The notes beneath the pieces were generated by a model. It had not been told where the DNA came from. It saw only the letters and a list, made by a program, of their open reading frames with translations, and ran no database searches. Below, piece by piece: positions 10,797 to 22,679 of a DNA stretch of 64,000 bases. Made by a program: the position numbers and the translations under genes. The DNA lies in NCBI RefSeq assembly GCF_035046485.1, contig NC_085137.1:457617004-457681003 (forward strand). Direction: 5' to 3'. The stretch comes from Aedes albopictus. Lineage: Eukaryota > Arthropoda > Insecta > Diptera > Culicidae. The stretch's first letter is position 1. Every line of letters starts with the position of its first letter.

Positions 10797-11990
10797 AACT
10801 GAAACCGATATGGAACTGAACTGAAACTGAACTGAAACTGAACTGAAACTGAACTGAAACTGAACTGAAACTGAACTGAAACTGAACTGAAACTGAACTG
10901 AAACTGAACTGAAACTGAACTGAAACTGAACTGAAACTGAACTGAAACTGAACTGAAACTGAACTGAAACTGAACTGAAACTGAACTGAAACTGAACTGA
11001 AACTGAACTGAAACTGAACTGAAACTGAACTGAAACTGAACTGAAACTGAACTGAAACTGAACTGAAACTGAACTGAAACTGAACTGAAACTGAACTGAA
11101 ACTGAACTGAAACTGAACTGAAACTGAACTGAAACTGAACTGAAACTGAACTGAAACTGAACTGAAACTGAACTGAAACTGAACTGAAACTGAACTGAAA
11201 CTGAACTGAAACTGAACTGAACTGAAACTGAACTGAAACTGAACTGAAACTGAACTGAAACTGAACTGAAACTGAACTGAAACTGAACTGAAACTGAACT
11301 GAAACTGAACTGAAACTGAACTGAAACTGAACTGAAACTGAACTGAAACTGAACTGAAACTGAACTGAAACTGAACTGAAACTGAACTGAAACTGAACTG
11401 AAACTGAACTGAAACTGAACTGAAACTGAACTGAAACTGAACTGAAACTGAACTGAAACTGAACTGAAACTGAACTGAAACTGAACTGAAACTGAACTGA
11501 AACTGAACTGAAACTGAACTGAAACTGAACTGAAACTGAACTGAAACTGAACTGAAACTGAACTGAAACTGAACTGAAACTGAACTGAAACTGAACTGAA
11601 ACTGAACTGAAACTGAACTGAAACTGAACTGAAACTGAACTGAAACTGAACTGAAACTGAACTGAACTGAAACTGAACTGAAACTGAACTGAAACTGAAC
11701 TGAAACTGAACTGAAACTGAACTGAAACTGAACTGAAACTGAACTGAAACTGAACTGAAACTGAACTGAAACTGAACTGAAACTGAACTGAAACTGAACT
11801 GAAACTGAACTGAAACTGAACTGAACTGAAACTGAACTGAAACTGAACTGAAACTGAACTGAAACTGAACTGAAACTGAACTGAAACTGAACTGAAACTG
11901 AACTGAAACTGAACTGAAACTGAACTGAAACTGAACTGAAACTGAAACTGCACTGAAACTGAACTGAAACTGAACTGAAACTGAATTGAA
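10797..11990. repeat. 11-bp satellite (CTGAACTGAAA)n, about 108 units
   Basis: Nearly perfect head-to-tail copies of an 11-mer, itself CTGAA + CTGAAA. At about 11216, 11660 and 11818 a CTGAA is doubled, shifting the register by five. Degenerate units mark the left edge (near 10797-10812) and right edge (about 11940-11990). On the complement all three frames stay open and read the same cyclic VSVQFQFSFSS peptide, giving three spurious frames of more than 420 codons. Confidence 0.97.
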
Positions 11991-12099
11991 TCTGACACTG
12001 TACTCGTTTGTCAACAAATTTTCCAAGAAATCTCTTGTAACTCGGACATGAACTGAACTCAATTATGTTGTTACCAGCAAATGCAAAAAGAAAGTTTCC

Positions 12100-12560
12100 C
12101 GATCCATCAAAATTCAAAAACCTTCTCGCCTGTTCTTCGTTGGGCCAGAAGTTTGTATGTTGTTTGTTTGCCTTTCGTCAGAAGATCTCTCTCCTCTGGC
12201 GTTGATGACCGTAGTTAATTTGTCTTCTCCTCTCGACAAATGTCACGTCAGAAGAAACTCTTCGTGCATCCAAAAGTGGAGCTACTCCACGTCGCAGCCG
12301 CATAGCATCTGGCTGAGGGCACGATGACGACGGACGACGACGTGATATTTCAAAGGCGATGAAAACTTCAGCACATCAGAAGTCAGATCCATCCGTCGGA
12401 GTTTGGGCTAGCTGTTGGCTGTATGGCTGGGAAAACCAAACTAAATGGATGACGTGCGCTTTGCAGATGAGACAGAACTAGATTGTTGTCCTCGGAATGA
12501 GGATTGTTAGCCTGCCACTATACGTCAACGTTTTGAGGGTGGGTGGGGAAATGTTTGGAG
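12100..12560. other. GC-richer island without repeat signature
   Basis: Higher GC than the surroundings, rich in GACGACG and CAGAAG words, with no transposon signature. No frame is convincingly coding. It could be regulatory, intronic or untranslated sequence. Confidence 0.35.
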
Positions 12561-12839
12561 AGTTTTGAGAATACTCAGAGAGAATATTCATTGTAGCTAA
12601 CGGTTAGTAAGGAACTTGTATTATAATGTTCATATCATAACATATGTTATAACTTTCATCTCAATCCATGAATCTTGCATTCTATTGTCGAGTAGACATT
12701 TAAGAAATTGTTCAATTAGCTGAAAAATAATTTTTAAATAAAAATAATCCTTAAGATGTTTGCAAGAATTCCCCATTAATAGATGTTCCCATAACCAGGA
12801 GTACAATTTTTATCCCATATGATATAGTTTTCAAAACTT

Positions 12840-13460
12840 CTTGCGATGTTTCTGATAAAGTCGTATAAAAATACATATCAACTTATATAAGGATGGAATA
12901 CATCGCAATAAACAATATTCTCATGTTATATTGCACTGAACATGACTTATTCGTATAAGCGTGCTAGAGAACTCATAAAGTGTCAAATAAATTCGCATAA
13001 TTACGTAAGGATTGCGATAGTTATACGACTTCACTTGATACTTTATCTTATTATGTCAGTTTAATTTCAAATAAATGTATGCATAAAGTCGCACAAAGTA
13101 TTGTGTTTTTGGCGGCTCTGAGAGTCATAAATGAGTGTTAGCTAGAATGTGATGATAATTAACCAGCATGTTTCATAAAGTAGTGTTTGGTGTTCAGTAT
13201 AAAGTGCAGCACATTAATCCGAAGCTCATTAGTTTGACACAGAGACGTCAAAAATTTTATATATTTTTTCGAATGTATTTTATTAAGTCGTATAAGCTGC
13301 TACATTACATCGCAATAGTGCACACCTTAAATCACATTAGATATCGCTTCAATTCTTCGCCTTTGTACGCACAAGGAAAATTTTTGTATCTTATGCGATG
13401 TTACTGTCCCGTATAAGAGTACGTATAGCACAATCATAAGCTACATTATACGGGTAAATA
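12840..13460. mobile_element. Probable old DNA element rich in TGCGAT / TCGTATAA
   Basis: Words such as TTGCGATG, GTCGTATAA, TTATACGAC and CTTATGCGAT recur in both orientations (near 12842, 12863, 12950, 13013, 13288, 13395, 13449). The same vocabulary marks 25.03-25.17, 25.59 and 26.86-27.18 kb. Dense inverted words like these are typical of subterminal regions of cut-and-paste elements, but no ends were fixed. Confidence 0.45.
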
Positions 13461-13489
13461 AGTTGTCGGCGTTCTTCATTGGAGAATTA

Positions 13490-13746
13490 CACTACCCGTC
13501 ATAAGTACGAACTCACAAAAAGTATTGCAACAATATTGCATCACCCTGACTCACCTCGATATCTCCAAAACCTGAGGACTTACAAAGATACTGTCTTCAG
13601 GAAAGTTATTCAGAAGACCAAAAGAAACAACTTTTCTGAAGGCGGCATTTTTGTAGATGTTCTGGTTTTAGAGATATCGAGGTGAGTCAGGGTGATGCAA
13701 TATTGTTGCAATACTTTTTGTGAGTCCGTACTTATGACGGAGAGTG
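13490..13746. mobile_element. Tc1/mariner-type MITE, TA duplication
   Basis: Terminal inverted repeats of about 80 bp (CACTACCCGTCATAAGTACG at the left) are nearly identical and flanked by TA at 13488-13489 and 13747-13748. The 257-bp element has no transposase. TA duplication and long TIRs fit the IS630-Tc1-mariner group. The 60-68-codon frames here are arms of the inverted repeat. Confidence 0.92.
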
Positions 13747-13859
13747 TACATCGGCCAGTAGTGACCGTTCCTTCCAGAATTCATATCTGTTATAGCAATA
13801 ATCGTCAAAACAAACCAAGCTGAATCGCTCCGTTTTGGAACCAGGAAAGAATCCATCCA

Positions 13860-14600
13860 TTTTCATGCACTTAAACCCTCGCCAAGCCCTCGTCATCGTC
13901 GTCATCTTCGACGCCGCCTGTCCACTTCACGTGGGTCATTGATCCACTTAAAACCATATCATCCCTAAGATCCAGCCGACCAAGCCTCCAGCCCCAGCTT
14001 CAATATCGGGCTCGCGTGTCGGGGATAAAAAAAAGAATCGATTTGGGAGGCTTCTGTATCGTGAACCAACGACGACGACAGTGAAGAAGAAACTGGGCAA
14101 CAAAGTGTGCAAACAGTTTTTCCACTTGAAACAGGATAGCCAAGCCAGAAGAGGTCCTGTTTTTCCATCATGCTTTGATTGTTGTTGCCCAGTGAGCTCG
14201 TCCTGGCTGGTGAAGAACTTTCACGCTCGATTGATTTTATTTTCGATCGATGATGGGCAGACAAGGGCTCTGAACAGCTTTATGATGGAGGAAAATCGTT
14301 CGGTCGAAAGTGGAAGAAGGTCGTTTCGTACGAGGGGGACGCAATGCAGCAGGGTTTAATCTCCACGGACGACGACGACGACGACGACGTAGCCGTACAA
14401 AGTCACTACAGTAGTGCTGCTGCTTGGTGGGAGTCTGTTCAGTACGGATTTTGTGGAACGAGGTCGTAAATTATCGCACATCTGTCAAATTAATTTTCGC
14501 CCATTAGCCACCGACATTGGAGAACATAAATCTGATGATGAACGGGTGAAGCGTTTGAATGGATGGGGGCGATGTGCGAGAGTTGGTTTACATTGACCTA
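13860..14600. other. GC-richer island with a (GAC)n microsatellite
   Basis: Contains a GAC trinucleotide run at about 14366-14390 and moderate GC. Open frames on both strands (99 codons at 13965-14264 minus, 92 at 14081-14359 plus) overlap and are mutually exclusive. Neither shows a recognisable domain. Possible regulatory or untranslated sequence. Confidence 0.35.
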
Positions 14601-14821
14601 ACTAATGATAGGAAATCATAAATTTAATTGTTGATATTATAACGATGAAAACGAATTTAGCATTACATCTTATATCATCATATTCAAATGATATAAACCC
14701 GTTTATTATCCGCTTCTTGTAGGGAAATTATTGGAAATCATGAATCCTGTAGTAATTCGTAGTCAAATTTAACGTAGTATTCTTATCGAAATATTTCAGC
14801 AAGGAATTCTAATGTGAAGAT

Positions 14822-16443
14822 CTGGCTGGCCTGCGGAGAAAGTTCGGATAAAATAGCATGTTTGGGCTTAATCAGCTATTCGAAGGTAGATGAATAGCAT
14901 TCTATTCAGCTCACTTTTTAAGTAATTAACCGAACTTCAGTTCACAAAAAGTACACTTGTGTCGCTGAAGGGAACGCTATTCAGCTTAAAAATAAGCTTC
15001 GAAAAAAATCAGAAAAAAATGCGCTTAGTCCTCAAAGTAATTTATCATTAAGACACATTAGTACATGAGGAATCCATATACCTTGAAATAGTTTTTGATG
15101 TTTTTTACTTACTGAGATTTGAACTCGGGTTCTCCTCGTTGAAAGTCGGCGCTTAAGCTAAGTTTCGTGTTGCCAAGTAGAGCGCTCAAGTAAAATTCCC
15201 TCTTTTTCCGCAAGTAATTTTGACAACTGATCCAGTATGGGGAGAAACGTTACTTTTCCTTACGGAATAATAGCGCGGACAATTTTTCCGCAAGGAAAAG
15301 TGACAGCTCCATTTGATTCGCACGGGAGGCGTTATGAGTGTTACACTTTCATCCTTACTTGCCATCTGCGAACCGCTCAAGTAATTTTTAAGCGGTATCA
15401 TTACTTGACCATTACTTGTCCTATCTTTTTGCACAGTACGTACGAAGTGGAAACTAGCCATTAACCACTACTCCATGTATGTGTTGTTAGGCACTGTGGA
15501 ATTTTACTCAATGTGCTCATATCTTTTAGTAGAGCTCAATCAGGTTTGCGTGTGAACTTTCTCTGAACCTGAAGCTGAAGCTGAAGGTTCGAAAAAAGTT
15601 TACGTGGAACTTCTTGTAAACTTACACAGTTTGACGTTTTCAGTTTGTTTTGGTTCGTACTTTGAACAAATGCAAAGCAATAAATTAGTGCCAGTGCCAA
15701 TAATTTAGAAAAGTTTATATGTTTTCAATGATTACGATCGCGTCGATTACCGGCGCGCTGGTGCGACTAGTGAGACGGGGTTGCAACATGGAAACATGGG
15801 AGACTATTATCCGCAGCTGAAAAAAGCTCCGCCGGAATCCTGCTCTACCAGTTGTCCGCTGCGGGGCAGGTTTTGAGCCACACAATATGGATGTTTTGCG
15901 TTGATTACAAGTAAGTACGTTGACATATTATAGTGAAACGAAGTGTACTTGTGAAATTAACACAAACTGTGGTTGCTGCGTTCGATTCCCGAATGATTTA
16001 ATTGAATGAGAACTTCTCCCCAGCTCCGCTGTCGCCGAAGTTCAAGTAAAGTTCACTTTTGGTACGGTTAATATTTATCCGAACTTTGAGAAGTAAGTTC
16101 AAAACAAGTTTGAAACAAGTTCGGAACGGAACATTTCATTTGTTGGAACATGTTCATATGAACTTCATTTGAGCTTTAGAGGCACGGAATAGTTCAAAAT
16201 GAGTTCGGTTAATATTTGATTGAACTCTGCTCTAAAGTTCAACGTAAGTTCTTTCTGAACCTGTTTTCGACTTTAATGTCGTTTTGAAGAGAAGTCAAAA
16301 GCTTGTACATGTACTTCCAAGTTCATAAACAATACATGAGTAACTTTTTGGAGAATCAAGTTCGACGAAGCTAGAATTGAACCAAATGTAAACTTCCGAG
16401 TCCGCGCTTCAAGTGAAATCCGAACTTTTGGTTGCTTGGGCAG
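14822..16443. mobile_element. Possible DNA transposon with GTTCGGAT ends and AAGTTC words
   Basis: AAAGTTCGGAT near 14837 is mirrored by ATCCGAACTTTTGGTTGC near 16420. The right end, read inward on the complement, is CCCAAGCAACC. Between them AAGTTC/GAACTT words are frequent, especially at 16020-16420. A separate repeat is embedded at 15155-15370. The ends are not proven and no target duplication was found. Confidence 0.4.
15155..15370 (+). repeat. Dispersed 215-bp repeat, forward copy
   Basis: Matches 24265-24470 in opposite orientation at high identity over about 200 bp, including GTTGCCAAGTAGAGCGCTC, CGCAAGGAAAAGTGACAGC and TTACTTGCCATCTGCG. Upstream (about 15112-15155) the complement has a tRNA T-arm-like GAGTTCAAATCTC, which may belong to the same element. 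Probably a MITE or SINE family. Confidence 0.8.
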
Positions 16444-16669
16444 TGTCAAATTACCAATAGTAATAATTTTAAAACAATAGTGCAGTAGTGCAATTACTGA
16501 ATCAATTACTTCTTCAATGCATAATTTTAAACAAATATTTTGGATTATTTCCCATAATGTACGTAAAAGGAAATTTTAAACCATAAATACAATGCTTTAC
16601 AACGTTGTATATCATACGGTTCATGGGCCTGCGTTTTGAAAAATATTAAAGTATTTCCAGTCGTTTTGC

Positions 16670-16830
16670 CTTTCTCGTACACCAAAGTGTACTGAAAGGC
16701 TATATATTCACTCAAAAAACGAATTTTCGCTAGAAGGCTCGGAGGGTCAAGTCACATATACCAATCAACTCAGTTCGACGAATTGAGATGATGTCTGTAT
16801 GTGTGTATGTGTGTATGTGTGTGTAGAACT
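16670..16830. repeat. Dispersed repeat ending in a (TGTGTATG)n microsatellite
   Basis: CCTTTCTCGTACACCAAAG, TGTACTGAAAGGCTATATAT and a following AAGTCACATATACC block run into a TGTGTATG tract at about 16795-16826. I recall similar text as a common mosquito repeat, but could not check it. Confidence 0.5.
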
Positions 16831-16974
16831 GGCCACATATAAAACTGAACCAAGTCCCCGACCAAGCCCGATCATGCGACACATCACGCTGCGGCGATTT
16901 TTTGTAACCTTCAGCATGGTTGACAAATTTTGTGCGGAAATTAACACAGGAGACCGAAAATTCTACGATGTCGG

Positions 16975-18115
16975 TCCAAAATTCAAGATGGCGGTCTAAA
17001 ATCCAAAATGGCGGCTCCAAATTCAAGATGTCGGCTGTATAATGGAGTTTTAAGCCCTAAACCATGCAATATGGGTATATTTTGTATGGGGAAGATGTTT
17101 GGAGTCCAATAATGGCGACCATAATATCCAAGATGGCGATCTAAAATCCAATATGGCGCCTCCAATTCAAGATGGCGACTTTTTAATGGAGTTTTAGGCC
17201 CTCAGACCATGTAATATGGGTATATTTTGTATGGGGAAGATGTCTGGAGACCATAAATGGCGATCTAATTATCCAAGATGCTGGTCTACAATTCAAGATG
17301 GCGGCTGCAAATTCAATATGGCGGCTGTATAACGGAGTTTTTGTATGAGGTAGGTGTCCGATGTCCAAAAATGGCGACCTGAACAAGATGGCGTTCTAAA
17401 ATTCAAGATGGCGGCTTCAAATTCAAGGTGGAGGCTGTTTAAAGGAGTTTTAGACCCTAAAACCAGGCAATATGGGTACATTTGGTATGGCGGTCTAAAA
17501 TCCAAGATGGCGGCTCCAAATTCAAGATGGCGGTTGTTTAGTGGAGTTTTTGGCTCTAAAACCATACAATAAGAGTATATTTTGTATGGATGTCCAGAGT
17601 CCAAAAATGGTGACCTGAATATCCAAGATGGTGGCTCCAAATTCAAGATGGTGGTTGTAAAGCGGAGTTTTTTACTCTAAATGCATGCAATATGGTTATA
17701 ATTTGTATGGGGAAGGTGTCCGGAGTCCTAAAATGGCAACCTGAATATCCAAGATAGCGGTCTAAAATTCAAAATGGCGGCTCCAAATTCAAGACGGTGG
17801 CTGTTTAAAGCAGTTTTAGACCCTAACTGCATGTAATATGAGTATATTTGGTATAGGAAAGATGTCTGGAGTCAAAAATGGCGACCGCAATATGCAAAAT
17901 GGTGGCCCAAACACCAAGATGACGGCTTTAAATTCAAGATGGTGGCTGTTTAATGGTGTTTAAAGCTCTAAATCCGTGTCATATGGGTTTATTTGATATT
18001 GAGACAAATTGTGGACTCCAAAAAATGATGACCAGATGGTGGCTGTTCAATGGAGTTCTGGGCTGTAGAACCATGCAATATGGATATATCTGGTATGGGG
18101 AAGAAATGTGGAGTC
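16975..18115 (+). repeat. ~145-bp tandem repeat, about nine units (AAGATGGCGGCT)
   Basis: The landmark GGAGTTTTAGGCCCTAAACC occurs in variants near 17042, 17186, 17331, 17439, 17538, 17660, 17805, 17951 and 18048. Full-length spacing is 144-146 bp and shorter units have internal deletions. Each unit carries several AAGATGGCGG words. Short open frames on either strand (peptides with PPSWI or HLEFGAAILD) are repeat translations. Confidence 0.92.
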
Positions 18116-18137
18116 TAAAAATAAAGACGATTGTATA

Positions 18138-19712
18138 ACATTTCGCCGAAAACCATTTCGCGGAATACTTTTTCGCGGTGTAACATTTCACGGAATGACA
18201 TTCGGCGGATTGAACCATTTCGCGGAATGCACCGTTTCACCGAAAACCATTTTGCGGAATGTACCGTTTCGCGAACGTCAATAAGAGCAAACAATTTAAC
18301 TTATGGAGGGACAACATTATGATGAGATTCAAAATTCAAATCAACACATGAACTTGGAATACTTTATATCAAAAAATCATTTTTATAGCAGTATACTTTG
18401 AAAGAACAGTCTATGTATGAAAGAAGGGAAATTCTCTGATAATATTAATTTAGCAGTTTTGCCAAAATAAGTATAATGCATATTATTTATGAAAGAACGG
18501 TTTTGACCAGAAGAAGGAAAAGTTTCGTATTGAACATAACAACATATCTGTTAAGAACAGCGTTTGTTCGAAAGATGGAAAAACCTGTGATACAAAAATG
18601 AGATTTTTTTTATATCTATTACAACAGTTTGCACAGAGTTAGCAATCAGACCGCCAATAGATAACTCCAGTGCAACTTGAATGAACAGCTCTTGTTTTAA
18701 AGAAGGGTAAATCTCTAACGTCAGCAGCCTGGCCACCAAAAAACTCACCAGCAGTGCTACCACAAACAGGCGTCTCACTCTACTCACTTTCCATCGTTTC
18801 CCTTTTTAACGGATTATTCAAATATTCTGTAGTTCGCAAATCGCTTGCTCATGGCGCTTGCATCGTTTTTGCTCTTGTTTGACGTTTGCTAACTACCGCC
18901 ATCTACTCAGTGGGTTTGCAAACCACAGCGTAATTAGCATTGGGAGATAATGTTTTCGTGATGATAATTTTTATCGCATTTTGTTCCAAGTGATACGTCT
19001 GTTTGTCTGTGGTGTGACTCTAAAGATCAGTGCATTTTTGACAGAATGAAAAAAAAAACTCAGATAAGTTATCAGTTTGGTTGCTAGCCAACATTTTTAA
19101 CAGTAATCTTGAAAGAACAGCCTATTATCAAAAGAAGGTCAAATCTCCTATAGAGATATCAATTTGATCATTAAAAACTACACACCACATGAACAGCCTT
19201 TGAAGAGAAGAAGGTAAATGATGAAAAATTTAACAATTCAGTTGCCAAACAACAACGTTACTGGAAAGAACAGACTTATTTTAAGGAAATCAATAACTCC
19301 GAAAGAGTTAGCAATACAAGCGCTTGAAAGTACAAGTTATGTGACACGATGGCTTGTTGGTCATTGCGCCTAATGTCTATTTGGCCTCATTTCCATTCGA
19401 CCTTAAGACATTCGGCCGAATGGCTTTTGGCCTGACGTTCAGAACTCTCAAGAACAGCCTACGAATCAAAGAAGGTAAATTTTTGTTCAGAAGAGTAACA
19501 GATTTAACAAAAAATAGTACAATTGTAGAGCTGAGGTAATTGTGATTGCGCATGAATTGGTGATACAGCTAGTAAAGTTTAGCAAAAAAAAATGTGTTAT
19601 TTCATTATTATTTGCAAAGTATTGAATTCCGCGAAATGGTATTCCGCGAAACAATACATTCCGCGAAAAGTCGTTCAGCGAAATGGTATTCGGCGAAATG
19701 GTGCATTCCGGA
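18138..19712. mobile_element. Composite inverted-repeat element with ATTTCGCGGAAT arrays
   Basis: The left end is an array of ATTTCGCGGAAT variants (18138-18282). The right end has the same motif inverted (19625-19712), preceded by ATTCGGCCGAATGG forms at 19360-19430. Inside, a GAACAGCCTATG...AAAGAAGG module repeats near 18404, 18494, 18555, 18683, 19114, 19191, 19268 and 19452. A smaller relative lies at 31359-31740. It encodes no recognisable transposase and I cannot name the superfamily. Confidence 0.7.
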
Positions 19713-20571
19713 GATTATGTCCAGTAAATATTAATCAAAGAACATATTTACTCCTTCTTCTCCCAGCACTACAGTTTTAGGTACTGGATAGATTTTGAGG
19801 GAATTTTGTCAATGTTAGCAATAAATGCAAAATGTCTTATCAAATTTAACAATTACAAAGGTAAGTTTTGACGAAGCCAAATGAAAATGATTATTATGCA
19901 ATTACTCATACCTCAAGCCATACCTAACTGTATTTTTTCATAATTAAAAAAAAACATTTACAAAGTTTGTTTAAAAAAAAAAAATATCCCGCAAGTATTA
20001 TAAAAAAAGCATTAAAATATCTCCTGTAAAAATTTCAGTAATTTTGGTACGCATTTCAGGTAGTTACAAAACGACAAGAATATATATATAATTTTGTAGT
20101 TATTTTAAAACATATTTTTGTAAAAATAACGGGTAACTACCAATACATCCTGCAAACTTACACATATGCAGATATTTGCAGCTACAACCTACACAGATTG
20201 ATTCTCCTACTCAAATCTGATCATTTGATGGCTTGATTTTATGTGGATAAGAACATGTTTGAAATGTTGCATAAATTTTTATGGGTAAAATTATGAGTCT
20301 ATTACTCACAGCCCCATTAGTTCAAAAACATCCATTTCCACTTTTTAGCGCTTTGAATTTGAAAGATAAACATTTATTCTAATTTTCTGCGTTGAAAAAC
20401 ATTTGAAAATCCACTTGGTTTTGTTATACGAAGACGCGGTGAACAACTCAAAACTCATGTAATTTTTCGACAAATTTTGAGAATGTCAAATTGCATAACA
20501 GTGCCCACGCTCTTAAGCAAAATATGCAACAGAAACATACATAAAAATGTTTTTTTTTATGCATTCTTAAG
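19713..20571. other. Unassigned AT-rich sequence
   Basis: A-runs and AT-rich sequence, with no gene or bounded repeat seen. Confidence 0.4.
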
Positions 20572-20974
20572 CAAGGTTGCAACCATTCATTTGCAAAGAT
20601 TTACATTCATTTGCTATTATCTCAGTTCAGAAGCATGCTATCGAAAAACAATGTATGGATGAATTTAACCTTGTAGTTTTATCTGAAAGTTTGCCGAATA
20701 ACATTGGGGTCGCAAACGTATACCAAAGTCGTGAGCGAGCTGTGAAGGCAATTTTCCACAGCGTGAATGAAATTTACATTCATCGCGTGGAGAGTTGCCT
20801 TCACAGCTCGCTCACGACTTTGGTATACGTTTGCGACCCCAATGTTATTCGGCAAACTTTCAGATAAAACTACAAGGTTAAATTCATCCATACATTGTTT
20901 TTCGATACCATGCTTCTGAACTGAGATAATAGCAAATGAATGTAAATCTTTGCAAATGAATGGTCGCAACCTTG
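20572..20974. mobile_element. Near-perfect 400-bp hairpin (foldback MITE or hpRNA locus)
   Basis: Two arms of about 195 bp, from CAAGGTTGCAACCATTC to its inverted partner ending GGTCGCAACCTTG, match with few differences and meet near 20772 with almost no spacer. The same peptide (starting MDEFNLVVL) is read from both strands, which is an effect of the palindrome. No target duplication could be fixed. A transcript would fold into a long dsRNA stem. Confidence 0.88.
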
Positions 20975-21800
20975 TTCTTGGGAACATCATTGATTTATAA
21001 AAAATATATAAACTCATTAATTAGAAAATCAATTTTTCGATTTTTGGCCTATGGCGGTACCACTGTGCATCATAGCGTAAAAAGCTGGATGCGATATGCA
21101 AAATTTTAAATCAATTGGTATTTCACGCCGATCGGTTCAGTAGTTTCCGCATCCATAAGGGTCAGATAGACAGACAGAAATTCATTTTTATACATTTCTC
21201 AGCATTCAACATGAAAAGCTTCCTGTAATACGTCTAGGAATATTTGAAAGCATATATCGGATATTTATTGCTTATACCAGTCGGATAAAGTGTCTGGAAT
21301 AGACGAGAAAAATAAACTTTCGAAGACAAAGTGTTTGCTTAGTTGACAGATTGAGATGGAAAATTTGTAAAAAAAAACACTTGTTTGGAAAGATTTGAGC
21401 CCAATACTGTAACGATACTGTAACTCTGTAACAATACTCTGTATCGCTGTTCCAATGCATAAACCAACCAAGCAACAGGACAAGTTATGATTACCAACCA
21501 GGCCTTGATAGTTTCTTGCACTACTACGCCCTTTACCCGGAAGTAGCAAACAACTTGGATTTCGGGACAATAACAGCTCGACTAGTTCATTCTTACTCCA
21601 TTGAACAGTCCCTAAATAAAGATTGTCAAGGATCATATTTTATGACCTCGTATACTTTTGACCGACATACTTCCACAAAGGATATCGAGCTACTCGAATC
21701 GTAAATGCCATTGCACCTTGCTCTCTCTAGAGTAGTGATGGTTCCAATTGTCACGAAAATTTACAAACCCAACGGAGCATAAGCCTGATCCTGGTTTCAG
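20975..21800. other. Unassigned sequence, possible transposon tail near 21130-21200
   Basis: CCGATCGGTTCAGTAGTTTC followed by GGTCAGATAGACAGACAG resembles a tail phrase common in insect repeats. No ends or coding region were found. Confidence 0.3.
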
Positions 21801-22560
21801 CACGTTGCGATAAAATATTCATCCGTGCATTTACATTCATAAGCTGACAAGTGACAGCTGCACTCCAGTGCCACGGGAAAAATGGAGCGTTTATTTCCCT
21901 TTTTTTTTATCTTTTTCTTGGTGTTTTGTGCAGACGACCGTCTAAAAATAGCAGAATACACACGTACGCTATTTGCACTCTTCGGCATCAACAGAGGAGA
22001 CACGATGACACTCTGACTGCGGCACAAACAGACGTGAACCATCCACTCGGAGCCGAGAAAGCTTTTCCAACAACAACAACAACCAACGCTGCTATTACTC
22101 GACTTGTCTGCTCTCCATCCAGTAGGTAGATGACGATGATACTGCATCTGCTCTGCTTCGCTTCTTGTGGTCCTTGCCCCCACCTCAAGCGATGAGGATG
22201 CGAACGAGGACGATGATGGTGGTTGACACCGACCTATCATTATCAGGTGCTGCACTTTCCAAGCACGACCAACTTCGTCGTCGAGCGACGACGACGGTCC
22301 AACCTGCATCCTTCCGGCATATCTGGCGCATATCTTCTTCGCAGCATCCAACCAGCCAACCAACAACCACCAAACAGCGAAAAACAACTCGGGAAAACTC
22401 TCATCACTCATGCCGCTTCACGTCCACCGCAGAGCACACGGCCACTATCCGAGAATCCGAAGGATGTTGGACGGGATGCGCTGCTGAGGGCTAAGAAGGT
22501 GATGGAGTGCTGATGGTGACGTAGTGTCGCAACCATAAGCATCGTGTCTTTATGTTTTTT
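21800..22560. other. GC-rich island without repeat signature
   Basis: The GC-richest large block in the window's left half. It has CAACAACAAC, GACGACGACG and trinucleotide-rich text and no repeat signature. A 204-codon minus-strand frame (21797-22411) exists, but it is cysteine- and serine-rich low-complexity, overlaps frames on the other strand and has no recognisable domain. Candidate promoter, 5'UTR or enhancer sequence. Confidence 0.4.
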
Positions 22561-22679
22561 TTTCGTGACATCAAGAAACTGCTGGCAGTTTCGGAGAAGC
22601 TGACAAAATGGTAATTATGACACTGATGAATCGGTGCAGCTTGGGGGCACTCATTTCATTGTAATCAGTAACTTTAGTA

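Noticed and set aside
10699..12117. Three minus-strand open frames of 428-472 codons
   Set aside because: They are three frames of the 11-bp satellite reading one cyclic peptide; codon structure is fixed by the repeat.
16975..18115. CRISPR-like regularly spaced repeats
   Set aside because: Units are ~145-bp degenerate tandem repeats in animal DNA, without short identical repeats, unique spacers or cas genes.
20577..21017. Opposed frames encoding the same peptide
   Set aside because: An automatic result of the palindrome at 20572-20974; the same applies at 37439-37701 and 13479-13856.
21797..22411. 204-codon minus-strand frame in a GC-rich island
   Set aside because: Low-complexity serine/cysteine stretches, overlapping frames on the other strand, no recognisable domain and no splice support.
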